From Sparassis latifolia (lineage: Eukaryota > Basidiomycota > Agaricomycetes > Polyporales > Sparassidaceae): a DNA stretch of 64,000 nucleotides. A program made the translations under genes and the position numbers. Positions 46,847-58,429 of this stretch are shown in pieces (within the stretch, counting starts at the first letter, position 1; each line of letters begins with the position of its first letter). Under the pieces are notes generated by a model. It saw only the letters and a program-made list of their open reading frames with translations. It had not been told where the DNA came from and did not search any database. Where the stretch lies: positions 496,001 to 560,000 of the forward strand of contig CM031553.1 of assembly GCA_018466975.1 (NCBI GenBank), in the 5' to 3' direction.

Positions 46847-47850
46847 TTAGGAATCATTCTTGCCATGCGAAGCAGTGGCCCACTCTCAGCAAGTGACAAT
46901 ACTGTATTTGGGACCAAGGAGGATTCTTTCAGTAAGGCTTTAATGGGCGCGGAGTTTACTGCAAGGTTTTGCTCATAGATATACTTTCTCACAGCAGTGA
47001 CTGAGCTTTGCCTCTTATTATCGTCTTTGTGGGCCAAGGTTATGCACTTGAGCATGTCCTTTGGCATCCCCAGATTGTGAACACAGTTCAATGTGGTGGA
47101 ACAACAAGGACAGGGACAGTGACCAAGATTATGAATGCTGGCAATGAGAATTCTATTGGTTGTGGATGAGATTGGAGATGACAATCAACACCCGCCAGTA
47201 TGAGATGAACTCACTTTTCTGGGTAATCTGCAGAATAAGTAAGAATCTGAGGATAAAATTGGTGTTTGATCCCATCACAGCAAGTGATCACAGTCTCATG
47301 CTTCCACACTTTCAGAAACTTCTCATTCAAAGAGAATCCTCCACTGTGCATGCATAAGCTCGCGACTACAATGCATCATAAATGCATCACTGAGGGCTTT
47401 GCCACCAGCTGTCTGCTCAGTTGCAAAGTCTTTGAATACATCTGGCAGCTGGAATACAAGCAGTGAGCAGGGAAATGAGCAAGAAGGAAACTGAAACTTA
47501 TGCTCTGAAAATGTGCTGACACAAATGATTAGATGACTTGCAATGAAGGTACTTTGATTCATGTAGAGAGGTCATAACTTTGTGTTGCCAAATGAAGTAA
47601 GATGAGTTGCATCAGACCAAAACATTAATCCAAAAACCACTTGCAGGAGGTCATATCCAGGCTCCGATGAAGAGTCTTGGAGTTCACAGTGAGCATTCAA
47701 AAATGCAGGAGATGTGTAGAGTTCACCCTGCACTCGCACAGGCTGATGGTCTGGTCTAGGGTGCCAGTGGAGCTCGTAAGGCTCATAATGAAAGTGTTGA
47801 TCAGCAGTGGGAGTCATTACTTTCTCCCAGATAGTGGAGACCAAACTGCA
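46847..47850 (-). pseudogene. Plavaka-type transposase fragment
   Basis: Minus strand, from 47850: EPYELHWHPRPDHQPVRVQG, ELYTSPAFLNAHCEL, VVFGLMFWSDATHLTSFGN, stop where Trp is expected, LPDVFKDFATEQTAGGK, DAFMMHCSRELMHAQWRILF, and after more damage IASIHNLGHCPCPCCSTTLN with KYIYEQNLAVNSAPIKALL and SLVPN. This is the N-terminal half of the Plavaka (EnSpm/CACTA-related) transposase family of Agaricomycetes. It is cut on one side by the GTTACAATTCC repeat at 47851 and on the other by the CCATGCGAAGCAGTGG motif near 46870. The catalytic acidic residues are not in this part. Confidence 0.8.
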
Positions 47851-48380
47851 GTTACAATTCCTGAGGTACGAAGGAATTGTTTTTATGCAGAATGAGCCCT
47901 TGATGGGCACTTGTCCTGTTAGAGCTTTTTTCCCAAACTGTGGGAATAAACTTTGGCTACAAATTTGTATGGGTGACTTAAAGTTAGGGTTTGGCTCCAT
48001 CTACAAATGTTCTAATAGATCCACTTACTAAACTACAATGTAACTATAAGCAAACATTTAGAAAAAGTTGTATTTGAAAACTGACACAACTTGTACAAAG
48101 CACTGTCAACAGATGAGTGGTGAGAGCACTTAAATTATGATGACTGAGGTACGAAGGAATTGTTCTAGTTGGACTCTGAGTGTGATGAGAAACTGCCCCA
48201 AGAAGCTGTGAGAACGAAATTGCAATACAAAATTTGTATGGGACACCTAGGGTTAGGGTTCACTCTGGTAATAAAGTTACTTACTGCTCTGCTTACTTGT
48301 TTATAACTCACATTCAGTCGGACTGTGAAGTTTTTGTATTGAAAACCGGTGCGACTTGGCCAAACATTGTCTATTCAATG
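47851..48380 (+). repeat. Two GTTAC-type repeat copies in tandem
   Basis: Copy one starts GTTACAATTCCTGAGGTACG at 47851; copy two starts CTGAGGTACGAAGGAATTG at about 48143. Both contain CAAACTGTGGGAA-like and AAAACCGGTGCGACTTG-like segments and short AGTTAGGGTT runs. Confidence 0.75.
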
Positions 48381-48848
48381 ACATCTCTAGGCAGCAAATT
48401 TGGTATGTATTTTTGTGAAAATAAAATGATATGTTCTCACTTACTCTATCTTCTTTAGCTGCTTCCATATATCAAATTGACAGTGATGTTGGGTTCTACC
48501 TTTGCCCTCCTAACTATAAGAACCTGCCATATTTGCTGTTGATGGTGAACTGGAAGAAGTGCATATTGTTAATGCTGAAAGGAAGCCTTTGCATCGCTCT
48601 ACTGTGTAGCTTAGTCCTCTTCTTTAGCTGCTTCTATATATCAGATTGACAGTGATGTCGACATCTACCTTTGCTCTTTTAACTCTAAGAAACACATTAT
48701 ATTTGTCTGTTGTATAGTCAGTAGTAGTTACAATTCCTGGGGTACAAAGAAGTTATTCTTTGTAGAATGAGCCTTTCACCAACTTGACTATCATGCACTT
48801 TTTCCAGCAGCCACCAGAGGTTGGCGCATTATAGTTAGTGAAATGAGA
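48381..48848 (+). repeat. Duplicated AT-rich segment and a further GTTAC repeat start
   Basis: TTCTTTAGCTGCTTC with ATATATCA follows at about 48449 and 48620, an imperfect 170-bp direct repeat (TTGACAGTGATGTTGGGTTC against TTGACAGTGATGTCGACATC). GTTACAATTCCTGGGGTAC starts at 48727. No gene. Confidence 0.55.
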
Positions 48849-48849
48849 G

Positions 48850-49810
48850 AAGCACACAGTAATTCTTAGATGTAGGCCTCAGTGGTATTAAAATCTATGC
48901 ATAACATAGTTCAGAATACTCTCTTAAACCAAGTAAATCTGAGTAAAACTGGCTGAGATACCTTAGTTTTGAATTAGAATGCTCAGCCTAAAGTGTAGAA
49001 AAATTGTAAAAATGCCAGTTAAATTGTGGAATGACCTTATAATATACATGTACATGATAAATAGGGCATCTTATTTATTACAAGCAGTATACATTGAAGA
49101 AATGAGCAGGAGTGAGAGAAAATAGAGAAAATAGATTTTAGCACTGTAGGAAGTGATTATGATGTTCTGAGAGTGACATTATCGGATTCAGCTTAAAAAT
49201 CTGGTTAGAATGCCTACTGGGTTCATCAACATCTGAGCAGAATTGAGTGAACCACAAGCCATGCAAGTTTGGCTGGAAGTACTGAAACTGTCACACAAGT
49301 TTCGCATCAGTGCCGGGTGTTAGTGAGACATGAGTTTTGGTTGTCTTGTTAACACCCATGTAAAACATGACTTGTAGCTGGAGCAAACACTTAGAATAAA
49401 ATCCAGAAAAATCGCACAAATGCCAGGAAAATTGTGACATGATGTAAGGTCCTTAGAAACTCATACTAAATGCCATCCTAGGTGTCAGTAGACAGTATAG
49501 CAGGCCATTGTAGTGGTAACCAGGCAGTCTTATAGGTCATTCTAAGGTTCTTGCAAACCAATACTAGAGGGTGTACTAGAATTCAATAAATGGCAATAAT
49601 AAAACATTGTAGAAGGCTTACTAAACATTACTAGATAACATACTAGGAGTCAATATAACACTTTGTAGGTATTGTAAGGCCCTCATTGACTAGTAGTTAA
49701 TGGTATGCTGGACTAAAGTGATACCAGGTGACATTTTCAGACTGTTCTATGCTCACTACAAACTGATACTAAAGAACCTATTAGGAGCCAGCATAATAGG
49801 TTATTGTTAA
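48850..49810 (+). repeat. Diverged copy of the 1.2-kb arm repeat
   Basis: TTAAAATCTATGCATAACAT, the AAACTGGCTGAGATACC segment, and GAATTCAATAAATGG with following degenerate motifs match the arms at 26140-27377 and 36403-37575. The 49-bp hairpin is missing from this copy. Confidence 0.7.
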
Positions 49811-49944
49811 CTTACTGAATATTACTAGACAATATACTAAGAGTCAGTAGGAGACTTTGTAGACAATTGTAAGGCCCTTCTAAACTCACACTACGTAGTA
49901 TAACAGAATATTGTAGGACACTTACTAGACATAATTAGATGGGG

Positions 49945-50300
49945 GACTACTTTTTGTAGTGATTTTTATAGGCACATTTGTAATAGTTTCTGGTGCTATT
50001 TTTTGTAGTGATTCTTATAGGCATATTTGTAACAGTTTCTACTGTCATTTTTTGTAGTGAGTCTTATAGGCACATTTGTAATAGTTTCTAGAGACTTTTT
50101 TGTAGTGATTCTCAGACATAGATTTGTAACAGTTTCTAGTGTCATTTGTTGTAGTGATTCTTATAGGCACATTTGTAACATTTTTTGTAGTGATTATTGT
50201 AGGTACATTTGTAACAGTTTCTAGGGTCATTTTTTGTAGTAATTCTGATAGGCACATGTGTAATAGTTTCTAGGGTCATTTTTGTAGTGATTCTTATAGG
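49945..50300 (+). repeat. About 49-bp minisatellite block
   Basis: Seven units of TTTTTGTAGTGATTCTTATA, GGCACATTTGTAACAGTTTC and a variable TAGGGTCA. The array ends at 50303, where a GTTAC repeat starts. Confidence 0.85.
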
Positions 50301-50303
50301 CAA

Positions 50304-50640
50304 GTTACGATTCCTGAGGTACGAAGTAATCGTTCTTATGCAGGATGAGCCCTTAATGGGCGCTTATCCCGTGATGAACTTCTGACCAAACTGTGGGAAC
50401 AAATCTTGACTACAACTTTGTATAGGTGACCTGAGGTTAGGGTTACCTTGAGTTACAAATTTGTATTGGTGACATGAGGTTAGGGTTATGCTCGAGCTAA
50501 TTGCTCTGCTTACTTGACTACAACTTAACTACAAGCGGACTTTCAAAACAGTTGTATTGAAAACTGACGCAACTTGTACAAATAGCTATCAACAGATGGG
50601 CAGCTGTGGCACTTAGATTAGATAACAGATATCAGCTGTA
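50304..50640 (+). repeat. GTTACGATTCC repeat copy
   Basis: Starts GTTACGATTCCTGAGGTACG and includes two GAGGTTAGGGTTA runs (50433 and 50479), AAAACTGACGCAACTTGTAC and TTAGATTAGATAACAGATA. Confidence 0.85.
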
Positions 50641-50689
50641 CTTTAATACATTAAGATTGGCCTTGACACTGCGAGCGCAATCACAGAGG

Positions 50690-51070
50690 CACGTGGATGT
50701 ATTTCAGATGCAGGATGCTCCTGTGGTTGTGACCGTTAGCTGTGAGTGCAACCACAGAGGCATGCAGATGTTTATATCGAGTGCAATGCACGTATGTCAT
50801 GGCACATCCCTGTGGTTGTGACTGTTAGTTGTGGGCATGACCACAAGGGCACATGAAAGGAGGTGTCCTTGCAGTGCAGATATCTTTCTGAAGTGCAAGG
50901 TCTAAATGGTCAGAAATGTCACATGTGGCACACACCTATGGTTGTGTCCCTTAGTTGCAGTTGTGACCACAGGCATGTGAAAATGTGCATATCGCCTGTG
51001 AGGACTTGTATTACAGCGGTCGGTGTGATTGCAATTCAGAAGGACCCATAATGACAGATGGGTGCAGAGT
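50690..51070 (+). repeat. Repeated GTGGTTGTGACYGTTAG hairpin motif
   Basis: CCTGTGGTTGTGACCGTTAG, then an interval and CAACCACAGAGGCA, forms an imperfect hairpin. It recurs near 50710, 50808 and 50935, and again at 53295-53345 in reverse (GACGACCACAGGGG). No coding. Confidence 0.55.
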
Positions 51071-51436
51071 AGCGAAGGGGATTTTTTTGACGGTGCATGA
51101 AGACTATTGATATAAGTCACCATCTAAGGGGTAGTGAGAGATATAAAGGGGCATATCTCCTGCTTCTGTGTATTGATCATCTGCCAAGTATAGGATGACT
51201 ATAACACTTAGATTAGATAACAGATAACAGCTCTACTTCGATATACATTAAGATTAGCTTCCACAACTTGTTATAGCAAGAGCCCTTTGAGCAAACCTGG
51301 CCATAAAGTGACAGGATGTAATTCAAGTTTCACATCCTTTATAACAAAATCATCGGCACTGTTGCATGACTTAGCTTCAAAATCAGGATGCTCCAGACTG
51401 CAAGTGTCTATATGGATGTTCAATTTGGTCGATTCA

Positions 51437-51649
51437 CATCAGGAAGACCAAACTTTTCCTTAAAAGGGCACTTAAATAACTTAAATAGACTTATGGTCAT
51501 TATTTAAGGACATAAGGACAAAAAGGGCCTAAGTCATATTCTCTGAGTGTCTGAAATTCGACTTATTGAGACTTATTTAACCTGAAATAAGGGTTGCCAG
51601 ACCCAAAAGTCTAAATAAATCCCTAAGGAAAAGTTGGGTTTTCCTGATG
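51437..51649. mobile_element. 213-bp MITE-like element
   Basis: Inverted ends CATCAGGAAGACCAAACTTT and its near complement AAAGTTGGGTTTTCCTGATG match over about 26 bp. There is no ORF inside. No target-site duplication was clear. Confidence 0.6.
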
Positions 51650-53150
51650 CATTATTTTGTCTTTCATCTGTGGGCAGCAGCTGCTCTGCGTTGTCTAGAG
51701 ACCATGTTCTTTCTACTTGTCTGTCTTTTTCTAAGGCTCAGGATTCAAGACTGCACAGCTCTCATGGCGACAGTGGCCTAAATGCGAGCATGTGCAGGCC
51801 ACACAGGGCTCAGAACTATCAAAGTTTCTATCATTTTTATGGCAGAAACTAACTACTAACTATGTCTTATCATTGTATGTTACAGGCTGCATGCATGTGA
51901 TTCCTAATGCATGCTGTTTCTGACTTGGGCATGTGATCTTTAAACATAAATATGGCAGGCAACTAAATGTCATGCATCAAGTCTATGTGGTGCAACTGCA
52001 TTCATTCAGCAGGTGGGTGCTAATGTTAGAGGGCTCAAGTCATAGCCTCTGGTATGTTATAATTTTATTTTCTGACTTATTCGTATTCTATTGCCATCTT
52101 TTGTGTTTCAGACTCCCATCACATGCGATCACCTGAAACTTCCCCAACATTTTGTTTATGCGGACTTCAAAGCATGCACAACATATGTAATTCATTGACA
52201 GGATCATATTCAGATAATAAGCATATTCTCAGGGTTGCTATTCAGGCATTGAAGTTGGTTATGTGGACATTATAGAGCACATGTGCTATTCAAGATTGGT
52301 TGCAGCAACAATTGCATCTCTGAGAAGTTGTGAGCCCTTGAGGTGAGTCACGTCTATTTATTTATTTGTCTTACATGCTAGCATCTTCAGGCATGTTCAT
52401 AGCTCAGGTAAGAGCACATAAGTACAGAGATTACACTGTCACACAAATCGAAACAGCAGCCAGAACTTCACATCTAGGTTTTAGTACATTGTTATCTTTT
52501 TCCTCTCTACTTCTTACAAACATCTTGGCTTCTAGATTTGTTACATACAAGGATCTCAGAGGAATCAATTGCCAGGGTGAATGTCTTCATATTCATGAAG
52601 GCTGATCTTCAATATTGTGATGCAGCATCCTTCAAGAGCATAAAAGTTTGGCATATGGTCTGGATCACGATGCTTATTGGACAGTCTGCAGAGATTGCAG
52701 TATACTGTGGAGCTTTTTCAGCCAGCAGTACATCATGGGTGTAGAAATAGTGCACATATTTAAATTTGAGTATCAGGGTGTGAGGACAAGAATAAAACTG
52801 TGTACGATAAGAGTGTAACCTGACACATCCAGTATATAAACACAACAGACACATTATAGCCATCAAGTCAAGTCCATGCATTGGAGCAATGGTCATGCAC
52901 GTGACATTATATGATAAAAACTCATATATGAAAATATGTTCTCACGGAAAAGTGGTAATACGTGAATCAAGACCTTGAGCACTTCGTGTCCAGGAATAGT
53001 CAAATATATGCATTGAGACTATCACCATTGGATTCAGGGCAAAAATTAGACCTAATTCACACCCTGAAGCATCTGTTGAGATTTGAGTTAGAAACGACCT
53101 TGACAGCATGGAGATAAACCAAAAGAGAAATGCTTAGTCAGCATCCCAAT
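51650..53150. other. Repeat-half region without a supportable gene
   Basis: Only short unsupported frames on both strands (51634-51852, 52366-52605, 52609-52896). I see no recognisable protein or repeat. Confidence 0.3.
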
Positions 53151-53404
53151 CAGGCTACTGACTTACATAAGGTACCCATGACTCCCCGGGTCATGCTCCG
53201 ATTTTTTCCGCAATTTTCCGCATTTATTTGAGGTTTCTAGCCCCAAAATACACTTGCCTAAATCCGGAAAGTCAGTTCAAGGGCTTCCGCGCGCCCCTGT
53301 CGTCATGCCCACAACTTACGGTGACGACCACAGGGGCACCCTCATTACAGTATTTTGCTGGAACTAATCTAAATTAGGCCAGAATGAATCCAGATTTATT
53401 TGCC

Positions 53405-53485
53405 CTGGCCCGGAATTGAACCAAAATCTTCAGAGACACAGATATTCGTCAACAGTCAACTTAACCACTTAACCACTGTACCTTA
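53405..53485 (-). repeat. tRNA-like SINE head
   Basis: On the minus strand TGGTTAAGTGG (53475-53465) fits the pol III A box and GGTTCAATTCC (53422-53412) fits the B box, 42 bp apart, as in tRNA genes. The acceptor stem does not close and the surrounding sequence is repeat-like, so a tRNA-derived SINE is likelier than a working tRNA. Confidence 0.5.
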
Positions 53486-53559
53486 ATAAAGGACTCAACT
53501 TCAGCTTACAAGTCCTTTCATGGTTCATCACAGCAGGTAAGTCCGACTTTCTAGCTTTA

Positions 53560-54480
53560 TCAGTACCCATTACAAGGAATTAGAAGTCCGCACTTTTGGC
53601 CTTACTTCATGCATTTGTAATCAATTCTAATTAGTCTACAAGCCTGGGTTGTTAGCTTTCTTAGTAACTGTTCTAAAGCAGCCTTCAAGCAACATATGTT
53701 CAGACTTTTGGCAGATCTAATAGGTGCTGTGACTTCTAACTAGGCTACAAGCCCAGCTTACAGCAACAATTGTAAAGCATCTTACAAGTCTGGGTTTCTT
53801 TATCATTAAGACCTCTAGTAGAGCATTACAAGTTCTGTTGGAGACTTCTAACTAGTCTACAAGTCCGGGTTATTAACTTTGTTAGTAGCTATTGTAGCCT
53901 TTAAGCATTACAAATCCGCACTTTTAGTGCACTTAGTAGGCACTGTAGCAATTGTAACTAGATTATACAGTCACTCCTTTGGCATACTTAGTAGGCATTC
54001 TAACAATTTCTAACTGGCCTACAACTCCGAGTTTCTAACTGGTCTACAATTCCGGGTCATTAACCTTGTTTGTAACTATTGTAGAGCTGCCTTTAAGCAT
54101 TACAAATCCGCACTTTTAGTGCACTTAGTAGGCATTGTAGCAACTTGTAACTAGACTATAGAGTGACACTTTTGGCATACTTAGTAGGCATTGTAACAAT
54201 GTCTAACTGCCCTACATCTCTGAGTTTCTAACTAGTCTACAATTATGGGTTATTAACTTTGTTAGTAACTATTGTAGAAGTGCCTTTAAGCATTACAAAT
54301 CTGCACTTTCAGTGCACTTAGTAGTCATTGTAGCAACTTGTAACTGGATTATAAATTTACACTTTTGGTGTACAGTGGTCCTTATAACAGTTTCTAACTG
54401 GCCTACAACTCTGAGTTATTATCAGCTTTGTTACTAACTATTGTAGGGCATCACTATTCCATACTTTTGGCAGACTTGCC
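53560..54480 (+). repeat. About 190-bp satellite, block 2
   Basis: Four to five units carrying TTAACTTTGTTAGTAACTAT-like anchors near 53873, 54060, 54252 and 54430, each with TACAAATCCGCACTTT and a GGCATACTTAGTAGGCATT-like segment. Same family as 43920-44400. Confidence 0.85.
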
Positions 54481-57110
54481 AAGCATTAGTAGCTTGTTAG
54501 TAGCTCCTAACTAGACTAAAAGCCAGGTTATTTTTGCTTATTAACCTCTATTTTAGTGTATAATCCGGACTTTTGCTCCACTTAGTGCATGTGGTAGGTG
54601 CTTCTAATTGGCAGGTGGCTTTGTTAGTTATTTATTGTAAAGCAGCCCTTTAAGCCCTTAAGCCTTATAATTTTGTAGTCACAATGTGCTGAATAGTAGT
54701 AGGTTTTCACTGGTTAATAAATTCGAGTTATTTACTTTATTGCCATCTATTGTAGTGCAAGCTTAAGCAGTGCTATACTGACCTCTGACTGGCCTACTTA
54801 TTTCCTTTGTGAGACATCCTGAGATGCTTAGCAAATGTTATAGTGACTTTTAACGAGAAAACAAGTCAAGGTTATTATTAGCTTTACCAGATATTATTAC
54901 TGAGTATTACAAGTTACCACTTTTAGCTTGGACTAATCAGCATTATTACTAATTATTACAGAGAATTATAATTTGCACTTTTGGAATGCTTTATACTAAC
55001 TTTTCACAGGGCTACAAGATTAGGCTTTAAGCTTTATTGTCAGCTATAATAAGACAGCCTTTTAGATGTCATAAGCTTGCACTTTTAGCATGCTCAGTAT
55101 GTCACAAACTTTGAAATTATAGACATATTAAAAGTCCTTGAAGCCACAGTACTAATCTCAGAAAAGTTCTAATGAATCAGAACAAAGATTTAAAAGACAA
55201 ATCTTATAGTCTTCACCAGCAGATGGATTATATATAATGCACACTTTAGATTAAACTTGAGCAAAAGGAAATTATTTTGAGGTTTAGAAAATTTCTAAAA
55301 AACTGCAAAAAATTACAGGGTAAAAACTTTCTAGTTACTATCAGTAAACGTGTTACAAAAAATGCACTTTAAGTGTCTCTGCAGCAGAAGTAGACATTTT
55401 AAAACTTAGAAAAATGAAACTTAATCTGAAAAGTTGTAATCTGAAAAATTGTAATCACAAGTTTTGTAGTCCTCACTAGTAAACATGCCAAAAAATGCAC
55501 TTTAAACACTTTCAAAGTGAAAGGGAGTGTTGTTAAACTTACAAAACTAATAATAATAAATGGCCAAAAATTACAAACTAACAAACTTTGTAATTGTCAC
55601 TGTTAGATATATGATAAAATACACTGTTAAGTTTTTTTACAGCAAAAGTAAAGTGTTTTAACTTCAGAAAATTATTAAAAAAATCAGAAAATAGCAAACT
55701 TTATTGTCTTTAGTAGATGAACTATACAATGGGATTTCCAGCAAAAGTAAGTGTTTTAAGCCTGAGAAAGGCTGTAAAAATCTGAAAAATTATAGAACAA
55801 TAAACATTATAATCTTTACTGTAGCAAATGAGCATTAAAATGCACTTGAAATAAATCTAAGATTAAAAAAAGTGTTTTGAGATTCAGAAATGTTAAAAAA
55901 TTTTGGGCAATTTGCAGGATGTGAAAGTTTATAGCTATTCTTACTAAACATACTACAAAATGCTTTTTAAACTGAAAGTCAGTGCTTTGAGCTTCAACAA
56001 AATGACAGAATAATATACTTCATAGTAGACAGATTATATAATGTACTTCAAGCAGAAGTGAGAGTTTTCTGACTTAAAAAATTATAAGAAGTGAGGAAAA
56101 ATTGTGGAATAAGAAGCACTATAGTTACTACTAGAAGAAATGCTACAAAATATACTTGCAAAGTAAAATTAACTACTTTGCAGTTTAGAAAAGTTATAAA
56201 ATGCCCAAATTTTATAAGAGACTATCATAAGACTTGAAAAATAATACTAATAGACTACCATTAGTGCAAAGCACAGATATATCCTCAGATATTTTGGAAT
56301 GTACCATGCTTATGCTCATAGGTACAGGCTTTTCTGAGTTTGACACCCTTCATTGGTCTTAAATTATTTTTCACATTTAAAAGTATATTTATATGTATTA
56401 AATTGCTAACAGTCCTCCGCCTCTTTGCTGTTGTTCACATGAATGGCTCCATGAGTATGTGAAAGGCTGAAAGAAAAATATAGAAATATGGCAATGGTCA
56501 TGATATTGGTAAGGAAAGTGCTGAAGAGTGCACTACATATGATAAAATTAGTCAGGTAGCTTAGCTTGACAAATGCAGCACACATGCTGCCTAGTGCAAG
56601 GATGACATGCATCGAGGGCAGGCAATAACAGTGATGAGTTTACAAGAGGACAAGGGTAATATCTAGTTGTAAGAGTGCAATATATACATGAGAGCACATG
56701 TGAGAGTGGTCATACAGGAGGGCAGCATGTGCTAGCAAGAGCAATGTGCATGAGTGATAGAGAAGGCAGGCTGGTGGAGGTGATGCTTGTGCACATATAA
56801 TGGGCAATGGTGATAATGGGCTGGTCATCGCCTCTGTCTTATTGCTCTCTAATCCTATTGTCCATCTCTCCCTCTCTCTTCTGGTGCTTCTCAAAACTCC
56901 TTCCACACAGGGCATGTGTCCATGAAGTTTACATGTTTGTGACCTTTACTTGTACCCTGTATGTACTGGTATTGGTATCAGCACAGGTTAACCTCACCCA
57001 TGCTCTGTACTAGCTATAAGAGTAATGATAAACTAGGCTATTATAGGAGATTTAGTAGAAATTATGAGATTGTAACTCAAATTAGTGTAGCCTTACAGAC
57101 ATCTTATTAT
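54481..57110. other. AT-rich, CpG-poor region with decayed repeats
   Basis: From 54480 to 56280, AAAATTGTAAAA-type sequence with loose periodic TAGTAAACATRCTACAAAATGCACTT motifs at roughly 80-130 bp. From 56280 to 57110 more ordinary composition, but no gene is supported; frames at 56406-57013 oppose one another. Confidence 0.35.
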
Positions 57111-57116
57111 AACCTT

Positions 57117-57660
57117 TCAGGAATTGTTACTGCCATGCGAAGCAATGGCCCACTTCAAACTAGTTTATAACAGTTTCTAGTGTCATTTTTTGTAGTGATT
57201 CTTATAGGCACATTTGTAATAGTTTCTAGAGTCATTTTTTGTAGTGATTCTTATAGGCAAGTTTGTAACAGTTTCTAGTGTCATTTGTTGTAGTGATTCT
57301 TATAGGCCTATTTGTCATTTTTTGTAGTGATTCTTATAGGCACATCTATAACAGTCATTTTTTGCAGTGATTCTTATAAGTACATTAGTAACATTTTTTG
57401 TAATGCTTCTTATAGGCATGTTTGTAACAGTTTCTAAGGTCATTGTAGTGATTCTTATAGGCACATATGTAAACAGTTTCTGGTGTTTTTTTTGTAGTAG
57501 TTCTTATAGCCACATTGGTAACATTTTTTGTAGTGATTATTGTAGGCACATTTGTAACAGTTTCTAGGGTCATTTTTTGTAGTGATTCTGATAGGCACAT
57601 ATATAACAGTTCCTCATGTTATTTTTGTAGTGATTCTTATAGACACATTTGTAATTTCTT
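57117..57660 (+). repeat. TCAGGAATTG terminal motif followed by a 49-bp minisatellite block
   Basis: TCAGGAATTGTTACTGCCAT with GCGAAGCAATGGCCCACTTC (57117-57160), then about ten units of the TTTTTGTAGTGATTCTTATA minisatellite. Confidence 0.8.
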
Positions 57661-57779
57661 CTTATATCATTTTTTAATATGAGGATTGTAGGCATCATTA
57701 TAATACTTTTCATGGCCACTACACACTTATATCAATAGATCTTCGCCCAGTCCTCCTGCTAGTCCAGATCCCTCTGTTT

Positions 57780-58330
57780 CTGAATCTATCACATCTGGTA
57801 CGATGCAGAAGCATTATGAAAAAGCCAAGGCTCTTTCTGCTATGTCAAAGGAGGCGCATTCCACAGCGAAGGAGCTAATGGTGGAAAATATATTCAATGG
57901 TGTTAGGTTGCCCCTTTACCAATGCACGTCAGGCCAGGTAAGACACCATTTATTATGCAAGAGTAGGGTGCAAGCTGATGATTTGATGCTGGTCTCAGGT
58001 ATTCACTCACATTGAACGCGATGTAAATGAAACAATCTGCGAGAAATTGTGTCAAACAACTGGAGGGCTTATGCGGTGAGTGCTTTTTAATTGTAGTGAT
58101 CTTTCATGCATTTTAACTTAGGTTACAGCAACTGGTATGAACCCGATCTTCAAGAGCTATACATCAAATGCCCTCTTGATATTCATCAAGATGCAGTGCA
58201 GGCTTTTGCGCATTGCTTCATGTATTCTCTTTCATCTACCAGTGATGGACACTTTTAGAAGCGTAAGGCAGTTCTGAGGTACTCGTCAATGGTGGCAAGG
58301 ATGAACCCGACATACTGTTGAAACTCCAGA
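57780..58330 (+). pseudogene. Unrecognised spliced gene fragment
   Basis: Reads SESITSGTMQKHYEKAKALS, MSKEAHSTAKELMVENIFNG, VRLPLYQCTSGQ, then GTAAGA to TCTCAG (57939-57999), VFTHIERDVNETICEKLCQT, a second GTGAGT to TTAG intron, and YSNWYEPDLQELYIKCPLDI, AVQAFAHCFMYSLSSTSDGH with a TAG. Intron ends are clean but the last junction shifts frame. I do not recognise the family; a host gene piece carried by a transposon is possible. Confidence 0.45.
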
Positions 58331-58429
58331 CCCCACACTTTATGTGCAAGCGTCAGCCCATTCAGTCATGTTTGTGAACTGAACTCCCATTTACCCTGAC
58401 ATTGTTATGAACTGGACAGCCAGCGGACG

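Noticed and set aside
48240..48270. Telomere or chromosome end
   Set aside because: Only one to two TTAGGG units inside a dispersed repeat.
49945..50300. Regular repeat-spacer look resembling a CRISPR array
   Set aside because: The DNA is eukaryotic with introns; the units are diverged tandem repeats with no unique spacers and no cas genes.
53405..53485. Functional tRNA gene
   Set aside because: A and B boxes fit, but the acceptor stem does not pair and no clear anticodon arm can be drawn.
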